A stretch of DNA of 64,000 nucleotides from Mytilus edulis (Eukaryota; Mollusca; Bivalvia; Mytilida; Mytilidae), in contig NC_092346.1 in the NCBI RefSeq assembly GCF_963676685.1, positions 96,523,917 to 96,587,916 of the forward strand. The letters are read 5' to 3'. Made by a program: the position numbers and the translations under genes. Of this stretch, positions 33,701 through 43,800 are shown in pieces (positions within the stretch are counted from its first letter, which is position 1; every line of letters starts with the position of its first letter). The notes beneath the pieces are model-generated. The model was not told where the DNA came from. It saw nothing but the letters and a program-made list of their open reading frames with translations, and did not search any database.

Positions 33701-35815
33701 TATAAATATCAGATATGCCATATTTCTGTGATAAAAAGAAAAATCCGAGGAAAACTAAAAACGGAGAGTCTCTAATCAAATGACAAAATTAAAAGCTCAA
33801 ACACATAACACGAATGAATAAAAACTGTCATATTCCTGACTAGTTACAGGCATATAATATATATGTTATTTGAATTATAATACATGTATGTTTCATAGTG
33901 TTGGCTGCTGGATTATAAACATTGTCACCTTACAATTATGTATGTTTTAATTGCTCTGTTTATATGTAGGTCAATGTAACGAAAATTTAGTCAACTGTCT
34001 TACAAGCGGCGAATTAAGCTTGCTGTAAAACTAGTTTTGCACAACATTTTTCTCAAGAAATGAAAAAGTTTCGTGGGTTGGTGTTTTAGTCAGTTTTTTG
34101 GACTGAATACCGTGATTTTATTACCTTGGATTTTGTTTTTACATTTATTCAGATCGTTTTTTTTATTAATATTGGTATGATAGCCTTATTAATTTTTCGA
34201 TTGTTATTCTACAATTTGCTAAGTAGTTCTTCACTTACAATCGGAGAATATTGTTGTACATTATGCAATAAGGGTAATTCTTTTAATATTTTTTGCGTGT
34301 GTATACATTTTTGATAAAGAGGTGGAAGACACAAAAACGTCATTCTAAAATGAAAAAGAATAATCATAAATGGATTAAAAAAACGATACTTTTTGTCAAA
34401 TTAAGATCAGTTTTACTTCAGCGCACAATAAGATAAGGCTAGTCTGGAGTGAAGTAAAGTGAGAGAAAAAATAAAATATAATTGACAGCTAAAAAAAGGC
34501 AAAGATATCTCGAGACCTAACAACGCCATGGCAAAAAAACTTGGCAGAAATGTTTTTATATGATTTTTGAGTTGTCAATGTACCTTGATATCTTCTTCCT
34601 ATGTTTGTGTTTCAGCTAACAACAATAAGTTAATTTGAAAAAAACACCTTATGTATTTCTTCAAATGAATGCCCACAGACAAAGGGTAAACTAATAGTAT
34701 ATGAAAAGGGGGATACAATAAGTCGCCATAATAATACAGAACCTGCAACTACAATTGACCTCGACCCTCAACTGATTCTCTAGCAAAATAGACATAAAAT
34801 CATTGAAAACAACTTAAAAAAAGAGGGCAGAATGAGATAACAAGGGGAATTCGAAAATCATTAGATCAATTAAAACAGACAATATCATGCCTGAAGTAAA
34901 TAAAACGAACAGACAAACAACAATAACACACATGACTAAGAAGGATTGAGCACACAAACAATCTTTCAAACAGAAACTTAACTTATGTGATCCAAAACTA
35001 ATAATGGTGTATTCTCTACATGATGCAACTGACGTGTTGCTAAAGCATGTACACATTCGGTAATTAGTCGCTTTGGGTAATGTAGCATTTATGAAAAACA
35101 CAACGGAACTGGAGTTATGACAAGTGGAAGCTATCCTTAGTCGCATGTGATACAGTTACAAGTAATCGATTACGGCCAAATATATCACGATAGCATCCAT
35201 CAAACATTCGAATGGATGACTTTAACCTTAGCTCGTAGAATCCTTGATGCAGTATCTATCTGTCTTGCCAGTAGTATTCTCATATAAAGCAAATCTTTAT
35301 AGGACATGCAAGTCCTAGAAAATTGTATATAAAAAAAGAGATTTATAACGCATTTGTAAGCGCTGATAGAATGTTGCTATACAGAAATGGGAAATTGAAA
35401 TTATCCCTTCTTGCGTAACGTTTTGCCGTTAACTGACACTCATTGTTATCTTAAGATGTAAGTTAACACATTGGACAGATATAACTATATATATCTTAAT
35501 TGGAATATATGTCTCGTCTTGTAAAGATGTAACTTGATAATGTTGCCGTATTAATACACACTGAAAGCGCCTAAATTGCAATTTTGAGAACGACCAAAAG
35601 TGAAAGAAGAGGTAGTAAATGATTTTACAATTAGTTTTCAAGCTGATAATTGGAAAAAAATAGTGCATATAAACGATCCATTCCATGATATATATATTGT
35701 TTTTCTCGAAACTTCATAGTGAAAGTGGTACAGTTTTAGCCGTAAAAGTAGTTAATGAAGGAAATTGTATGGTCTATATTTACAAAATTGCAAACTGTAA
35801 GTCCGTCTTAAAGAC
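33701..35815. other. Spacer downstream of gene A, no gene found
   Basis: The first ~150 bp align with the region after gene B (54.05-54.20 kb), where the repeat AACTGTCATATTCCTGACT begins. The rest is AT-rich with only short frames and no splice or RNA signals that I can support. Confidence 0.45.
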
Positions 35816-35819
35816 ATTA

Positions 35820-38350
35820 AATTGATATATATATATGAAAACACACATGCTGTAACCCTAATGATTTTTTTCCTGTAAATTATCAACAATAAATAATGAA
35901 TGTTTTACATTTTTCGTGTCGTTTTTTATGTGTTTTTTCTTTGTTGAATACGGTGGCCCATAATGGCTAAATACCAGTTTATTCAAAGTCTAGTGTTTAG
36001 TTTTCTCATTGGCAATGTTACCAATCATCCTTGTTTTTATTGCATTTTTGTAAAATGTGCATTATTTAATTGGATTTAACTAGACGGGAATATAGTAGTT
36101 GTTTTCTAATACATGTAGTTCGTTTCCATGAATGTTACATTGTTGTTTGTTTTTTGTGCACTTCTGTGTTCTGTTGTTTTCCTCTTACAGTTGATGTGTT
36201 TCCCTTGGTTTTAGTTCGTTATCCGGATTTCTGTCAACGGCGTGTGCTAACTACTGGGCTGGTGATACCCTCGAGGACGAAACGTCCACCAGCAGTGGCA
36301 TCGACCCACTGGTGTAAATAGTTATCAAAGGTACCATGCTAATAATAACATAGTCAGACGCGCGTTTCGTCTACATAAGACTGTTTGGACTAAAGCTGAT
36401 TAAAAGTACATTTGCCATTTCCAAATGAGTACTATCGTTGATGCACAAGAACATCAGTGTGTAAATGCAACAACATCTAAATATTCATTGAATGAGTGTC
36501 ACATGAAGAAAAAATAGTATTTTGTTGTTAAAACGTACAATTGCAAATGTAAGGTGTTCAGTTTTTAAAAACAAACTGGTTTGACGTTAAACACAACCCC
36601 TCCTTTTATTAGTTCAGGTCAACAAAAGAACAAAACGATTAGGATATTTATGATATTAAGTCGTTTGGAAAAAAAACGAGGAGATTATACTGTATGAAAA
36701 TAAGGATATGTGGCATGAATACCTAATAACTATTTATTAAATGCATGTTTTTTTCCTGATAAATCGGAAGTCATTGTAAATTCATCAACAATGTAAAAAC
36801 TTGTGTCTTTCAGTAAGGTATCAACAGACCGAGGGTGATGAACCAAACTAAACTGATTTATCATGTGACTAGAGATAAAAATGCTGCAGAAACTTTCTAA
36901 CGAAAATGCTGGATTAAGAGTCTTTATCATTGGAAAATCTAGCAAAATATGACGAGATTTAAGTTTTTTTTATCAACTTCTCCAACCAACCTGGGGTGGA
37001 ACTGGAATGTACATTTGCACATATTTAACTGAAGACATATAGCTTATTGCAGCCGAAATTATTTTAGAAAATGTTCGTAACTAATATTTTGATTAAAGCG
37101 TGACTTCACTGTTAAGTCTTATGTAAACGAAACGCATGTCTGGTGTATTGAACTATAAGCGTGGTACCTTTGATAACTATTGTAAACATTTCACCTAAAT
37201 GGTCGCATCGATATAGTACTCTGATACCCTTCAAAATTATTTAAAGATACAGACATGCTATTTGGTTCACAATAAAAAGTAGAATTACAAAAATACTCAT
37301 TTCCAAGGAAAATTCAATAAAGGGAATTCCTTATCAAATGGCAAAATTAAAATCTCAGACACATCAAACGAATGGATAGCAATCGTCATATTCCCTACTT
37401 TGTACAGGCATTTTCTTATCTAGAAAATGGTGAATGGGACGTCTCACTTGTATGACAGCACGTTTCAATACCACAATATACTTAGCAGTCTTACTTGACT
37501 TTGAAAGGCTAAAATCACCTGTACAGAATTGAAAAAATATTGTGTCTCAACTGGTTTATGCAATATATGCCTGATTATGAATCAAATATTTTACTAATCC
37601 GTTATTGCATAGTTCCATGAACAGAAGAGAAGAAAAGATCGAGTCATTAGGTTGGCCATTTGAATTTGATAGTCATAATTTTGTCATTAATTAATGTGGT
37701 GAGTGTATTTAACAATAGTTGAACATTAACGGAAAAAAACATTTTAATTGTCAAATTATAAATAATATATATCTAAAAGGGATAAAAAAATTTGTAAAGA
37801 AATGAATAAAATTGTTTTTCGGTTTAATTGTTAAGTATAAAGTGATGCTGTCTTATGCTTGGGACAAACTCATTCAAAAGATCACACCTGCTCAAAGAGT
37901 AGTTCATTTTAAATAACATTCTTTCAAAAATGACACATCCTATAACACTTTTAATCTGAAGGATTTTGAGTTCACTAGATAAGTAATACACGAATTTAAG
38001 GAAATTTTGGCTTTCTTTTTACCTGTAATCTCGCCTGTAATACACCTATGTGCTGATGTAATAAAACCTTATAAAAATGCTTCTTATGCTAGGTCTTTAG
38101 TTTTGGCAAAACTGCATTATTAACGAATCTCAATGGATACCATAAATCTATACCAGGTCTAATTGCATAAGTTAATGGTGAAAAGTGTCAAGTGATCACA
38201 AAATATATCTGAAACATTCAAATAGTTTTGAATAACATTGAAAGTATTAGTCACAATTCTATTTTTAGAGTATTTGGTCACCTCGTTTACATTTACTTGA
38301 TGATATATATGTACAGTACATAAGTATTCGTAAAACAACATGGAAGGGTA
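35820..38350 (+). repeat. Spacer block duplicated at 56.23-59.62 kb
   Basis: 35.83-36.06 kb matches 56.23-56.47 kb (CTGTAAATTATCAACAA, CATTTTTCGTGTC, CGGTGGCCCAT). 36.39-38.34 kb matches 58.05-59.58 kb (CAGTACTATCGTTGATGCAC-like, AAGTTAATGGTGAAAAGTGT). These are the intergenic parts of the ~24 kb tandem unit. The dispersed repeat GTAAACGAAACGCATGTC lies at 37110-37185. There is no gene. Confidence 0.7.
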
Positions 38351-38399
38351 AACAAGATTTTACCGTCGTCTCCATGTCACAACCGGAATGACAATGAAT

Positions 38400-38423
38400 A
38401 TATATATATATATATATATATAT
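38400..38423. repeat. TA microsatellite
   Basis: About 12 TA units between two inverted 12-mers. Confidence 0.9.
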
Positions 38424-38512
38424 GAATGATCATGTGGCTAAACATGTGGTTGTGACACGTGCGTGATGACGTCAAAGACGTCTGCACTTGCGTTTTAGCT
38501 AATGTAAGCAAA

Positions 38513-39639
38513 ATGGGTCGTAAGATAAAAGATCAGGCCTTGCGGTCATAAAACTTTCGAGCACAATTTTTGTACTCAGACTCAAGAATCAAAATGCTTG
38601 ATTTCATGTTTCGAGCATGATTTTTGTGCTCTGAGCACTGAGCAAAGTTTTATGCCTTCAAGGCCTGACATCGGATCAGAAAAGTCGTCTCGCTGCATTA
38701 AATGCTGCCGGTTACAGAAAAAGTGATATAGTCAAATTTACAGGCAATAAGCAGAGTACCGTTTACAGTTTTTTGAAGAGGTATGAACATCGGGGTGATA
38801 TAGAAAACAGACAGACCAAAATCCTATTATGACCGGAACATAAGAAAACTTTCCCGATGTGTGAAAAATATCGTCATAAATCTTTATCCGAAATTACTAA
38901 TATTTTTAATGAGAGTATTTGAACGTAAATTATATTCTGATTGGTTTCACAAGCGGTCAGTAAAGAAAATAATTCGTATCCGTGATGTCAACGAGAAAAA
39001 ACGAGTGGGATATTGCAGGGGAAATTTAAATAAAACTGTTAATGCACACTGGAGTCAAGTAAACTCAGCGTTGAGTGCAATGTAGTCATTGGGCAGAATT
39101 CCCGTGTCAGTGTCTGGAGGAAGGTCGGAGAAGAGTGGCCGACGGATTGTATTTGCCCGCTATCTCAGCGCAAGTAAAGTTTAATGATCTGAGGATGCAT
39201 CACTTATCATGGTGTCGGAACTATTGCTGTTGTCGAAGGTAACATAAATGCCTTAAAATACATTGACATTATTGACAATTACTTGTGACCAGTGGTTGTT
39301 TGTCATTTTCCAGATAATGACTACGTTTTTCAAGATGATAATGCCCCCGTCAATCGAGCCCGATCTGTTTAAGATGTTCGTGAGGAAACGGGTCAAAAAA
39401 GCATGAACTGGCCAGCTCAGAGTCCCGACCTCAATATAATTGAGAATTGTTGGTGGGTGTCAAAAAGGGAACTGCAAAAACGAACTCCGAACATAAATAA
39501 TACCAAAGACCTGTAACGTGAAATTCGTGACATATGGAACAACTTGAATGTTACTTACCTGAAATCGTTGTATAAAAGCATAATTCCAATGAAGATTTTA
39601 AGGGAAATGAGGAACAAAGGAAACTTAACAAAGTCTTAA
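38513..39639 (+). pseudogene. Tc1-like (DD34E) transposase, dead, interrupted by a MITE
   Basis: Starts MGRKIKD, is interrupted, then continues SDQKSRLAALNAAGYRKSDI (helix-turn-helix region), CITYHGVGTIAVVEGNINAL, FQDDNAPVNRARSV and MNWPAQSPDLNIIENCWW. The spacing between the second Asp and the Glu is 34 residues, which is the Tc1 signature. Several in-frame stops and frameshifts abolish function. It ends MRNKGNLTKS. I could not locate convincing terminal inverted repeats; a short inverted pair (CATGTCACAACC, GGTTGTGACACG) flanks an AT run upstream at 38.37-38.46 kb. Confidence 0.85.
38534..38667. mobile_element. 134-bp MITE nested in the Tc1 transposase
   Basis: Inverted ends CAGGCCTTGCGGTCATAAAA and the reverse of TTTTATGCCTTCAAGGCCTG. 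Removing it roughly rejoins the transposase between KD and SDQKS. No clear target duplication is visible. Confidence 0.7.
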
Positions 39640-39659
39640 GGTAGGATTTGTTTTATTTT

Positions 39660-40412
39660 GTTACTTGTTCAATAGTTCAATCGATCACGGTTCAGACGCG
39701 TAAAAAACGATAAGGAACTTGTCGAGTTAAGATCGAGAACAAATTCAGACTGTTAAGTATTGTTCAGATAGCTGTCGAGAAATATCAAATAAATTTCAGA
39801 CCAATTCAGATTGGTCGAGTAAAAATCAGTCGAGTTCAAATATAGGCCATTTTAGACTTTGACTAATTTGTATACTAATTCAGGAGCATGTATCCAGTGG
39901 TTGATGTTTGTTGCTGTGTTACATATTTGTTTCTCGTTCATTTTTTGGTACATAAATCAGGCCGTTCGGTTTTTCGTTTTATTTGTTTTACATTTGTCAT
40001 TTCGTGGCCTTTTCAAGCTTACTATGCAGTATGAGCTTTGTTGATTAATGAAGGCCGTACGGTGTCTTATAGTTGTTGGTGTCGGTGTCATTCGGCTCAT
40101 TGGCAATCAACCATATCGTCTTTTTTATATATATAAAATTACAACATCTTGGTTAAGAAGAAAACGGAAAAACTCTCTGACATGTGATTGTTCCGAGTGT
40201 CTTTATCTTTACAAATCCCATTGTCATGTAATTACTGGTGATCTACCTATAATTCAATATTAACATCTACCGAAGGTTATACCTCTTAATTTAGAGAGTC
40301 ACGTCTCATCACATTTTGACCCTAGCAGTTAAGTACTAAAATTAAATAATACTCATCTGACTTGCTGCTGATTTATTTCAAGGAAGATTTATTAAATTCT
40401 TCCAGTTTTGAC
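39660..40412 (+). repeat. Spacer block upstream of gene B, repeated at the window's right end
   Basis: From about 39.78 kb it matches 63.34-64.00 kb in order: ATTTCAGACCAATTCAGA, TGGTCGAGTAAAAATCAG, an R1 copy, ATGTAATTACTGGTGATCTA, TTTTGACCCTAGCA, ATTCTTCCAGTTTT. It marks the start of the gene B repeat unit. Confidence 0.85.
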
Positions 40413-40559
40413 TAACAATAAACATAACTGCATCATGAACAAGATTTTTGTAGAAAACTGCATTGTGTGCATGAAGTGGTTAACAATGGTCAAGTGTTGC
40501 TAAATTCCGAGGTAAAAGTTCTCCTGCACTGAACAATGTTTCTCTTAACACTGTTTTAA

Positions 40560-40849
40560 ACTAAGTGATCATATATCATGTTGGCGATGGATTACACGAA
40601 CATCAAAACTATAATCGTCATATAGTACAAGTAAAACATAGAATGAAAACAATGAGAACAAAACTATTTTGAATGGAGAATAACGGATGTGTACTGTAAC
40701 ATATAAAAACAGGTAACATCTTGCTAAAACAATATTTACTATATAACTAGTAAAATAAGTATTTTTAAGAGCAAGCTCCAAATGAAAAAATACTGCGGGA
40801 ACTTGTCATATCACAGATCTTTGTGTGAGCATTGAACACTAAATTCAGC
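40560..40849 (+). promoter_or_regulatory. fp-4 gene B core promoter and 5'UTR
   Basis: Shares GTGATCATATAT, GGATTACACG, GGTAACATCTTGC and ACTATATAACTAG with gene A. The TATATAA is at 40740-40746, 110 bp before the ATG. Sequence between these blocks has diverged, so they stand out as conserved. Confidence 0.65.
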
Positions 40850-40895
40850 ATGAAGTGTGGATTGTTCACCATCCTACTGGTCCTTACAGTATTAG
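40850..40895 (+). CDS. fp-4: fp-4 B exon 1: signal peptide
   Basis: 46 nt as in gene A, with donor G before GTATAC. Met-Lys-Cys-Gly start and a hydrophobic core. Confidence 0.85.
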
Positions 40896-43800
40896 GTATA
40901 CTATAATTCCCTTTGATATGTTTACAGTATGTACTGTCAAACTGACATTGTATTTGATAAACATTAGACACGGTTTGTAGATTTCTTATTAAATATGGCG
41001 TTGAAATGATAATAGTTCACTATACCAACAATTGATAGGACAGCAGGATAAGGTATTTCAAGAATAATTAGAAAATGATTACAAAGAAAACCTATAGTAT
41101 TTAACTCGCCATTACTTTTTTGTAAAAAAAAAAACTGCAAAAAATCTACCAAAAAACGACACCATTGTCAAGGTTGTAGTAATCGGTGTATTGGTTACCA
41201 AAAGACAAAGTTTTTGTCCTATAAATAAACGTCTGTATGACATTTCAGTACATCGCTCTATTAAATTGCACTTTTAAAAATTATGAAATTATTAAGAAAT
41301 TAAGGGTATTCGTGTTGACAGACACACACACACAGACATAAAACTCCCTCTACAAAATTGGCCTGAGTTAGATTTGGCTAATATTTTCAGGTTTTTTTTT
41401 TGTAAATCTCTTCACTAGTAGCGGTTTAAATAAATGCTTGGTTTTCATAATATTCGACTTTTAACATTTTCGATGAGGGTTTATCCATAAAAGCGTCTTG
41501 AACGCCATCAATTCAAAAGGTATTATTTTTTCAGTGGTAGTGGCAGAATCCTATGGTAGAAGACACAGAGGAGGCAGTATGTATCCAACATTTATCATAA
41601 GATTAAAAGCCTTTTTTAAGGAATTTATTAGTGTATAAACTCGAGCAATTCACTCACAAAAAAAATAAATCCGAAGGACTTTTATAATATGTTTGTGAGT
41701 GGCCTGGTCCCGTTTATACACCAATAAATTCCTTTAAAAAGGCGTTTACTCCTTATAATTCTTTAAAATTGAAGATATGGAATATAGTTTCCATACTCGT
41801 TTCCTTTATCGCACATACATTTTATATTAATGTCATTGAATAGGCCTGGCGCATAAATATTTTTGTTGGTTAACGCAAAAATATTAACTCAATGAAATTT
41901 GCTATCTGATGAAAAATAAACTGCAAAAACTCTTATTATCATTTTAACGAATGTGTTTGTGTTTATTATTTAAGGTGGTACCCAACACTTTCACTAAGAT
42001 TAATTTGGCTCGTTTAATTTTCATAAAATTTCGACAAAGTATTTACTTTGACTCTTTGACAACAATATAAAAAAATCACAAATTTTGAACCAACCATTTT
42101 GTCAGAAATATTACACTGGTTATATAGCAATTTGACAAACACTGATTTTGACCATTGAGAAGCATAATATTCCCTTAACAACAAAACGTAATTAAAACGT
42201 TTAACTGATTTTACAGAGTCATCTCCCTGTAGTGTAAGGTACCACCTTAACTTAACAAATCACGTGCAGAGATAATAAATTTTGTTAACGTCGGTGTTAT
42301 AATGACCCCCATCTTGTTTACATTGGTTACGAAAAGAAGTTCGGTCAACGTCGTCTATCGAAAAATAACAAACGTAAAGAACAACTACCAGAATTACTAT
42401 CGACCAATTATACCAACGTATTCCCTTATATGCAACTCATATAATAATTATACTTTATTATCATCAGTAATGCATTAGTTTTCTAAGTTAATTTATACAT
42501 CAAATTTTATTATTAAATGCCATTAGAAAAACAAGTTAAAAAGCTAGGCTAGCATTGATTTCAAATTTAGATTTTGAAAAATTAAAACATTATCAAATAT
42601 TTTTTCAAAGACATTGATAAAAACTTAATAATAATAAATAATATGATCCTAAATCCTGTCAACGATATTATTGTTTTATTTTGAAATTCCACAAGAAAAT
42701 GCTTTTCAAGACTGTTAATGGCGCATTTACATTAAATCCGTTAGTTACAGTTACAAAGAGACAGTAGTCAATGTATAATATTTGTCCTTTAATGGTAATT
42801 TTGTTTTGTTTCGGCTTTGTGTGGTGATTGTACTTGCATTTAAGCTCTCAATTCCATAGTCACAGCGACGCCTTTATCAAAGATGAAGTTAATTATCTCC
42901 GATTATCAAAGTATTTCATGCAAGTCTTTATCATGTGTTTTTTTAACTAACTTCGGGCAAAATATGTACTCTAAAACCAATAATGTATGTGTTTTGTTTC
43001 ATTTCATTTATGATTTTGTACTTCGTTCATAGCTTATTAGTCAAGAAATTTGCAATTTTTGGTTTGAATAGTTTTAACGTTTTTCTTTTAAACCTCTGTC
43101 CCATCTTATTGGGTGCTGCCCAACATGTTTACGCCTGTCAAGTCTGTAATTCAGTGGTTGAAATTGGTATCTATCAGTCGTTTTTAGTTTTTATTCAGTG
43201 TTTTTGCTTGAATCACGCCTTTGGTCTTCTTGTACCTTTGTTTCATATTTGGTCAAATCGTTTACTGTTTTGTCCTACTATATGGATCTTGCTCATGATT
43301 CATCAATCATTGTTTACTTGTGTTAGTAGTTTTGCAAACAACGTTCATTTGTCTCCTTTGGAAAACATTATCATTGGTGAATATAACACGTATTCTAATT
43401 TTTGATATATTTATTATTGCATATACATTAAGGTCTTTCACTCAGTCAATACGTTTTATATGGACGACCTGTTAGATTATATTGCAACTCGGACTTCGTC
43501 CGCGGTCAATATAATCTGAACAGGCCAATATATAACGTATTGACCTCGTCAAAAGTCCATAATTGATAAATATGCAATGAAATAATATTGACCTATTATG
43601 TTTATAGGACATAAAAGTGTTTCCCGGCATAGAAGTTATCATAAAAGTGTGTCTCGTCATAGGATTTATCATAAAAGAATATCCCGTCACAGGACCTATC
43701 ACAAAAGAGTTTCCCATCGACACAGTTATAAAAGACGTGTTTACCATCACAGGAATTATCGTAAGATATATATCTAAATGATGTACAGTAAAAAAAAAGA

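Noticed and set aside
42983..43405. 140-codon hydrophobic open frame in gene B intron 2
   Set aside because: No recognisable domain, composition like surrounding AT-rich intron, and wording resembling a diverged dispersed repeat.
43608..43760. Possibility that the exon 3 sequence of gene B is just another minisatellite
   Set aside because: It has matching splice borders, correct phase on both sides and codon-level variation that keeps His/Arg/Tyr positions, so I kept it as an exon with moderate confidence.
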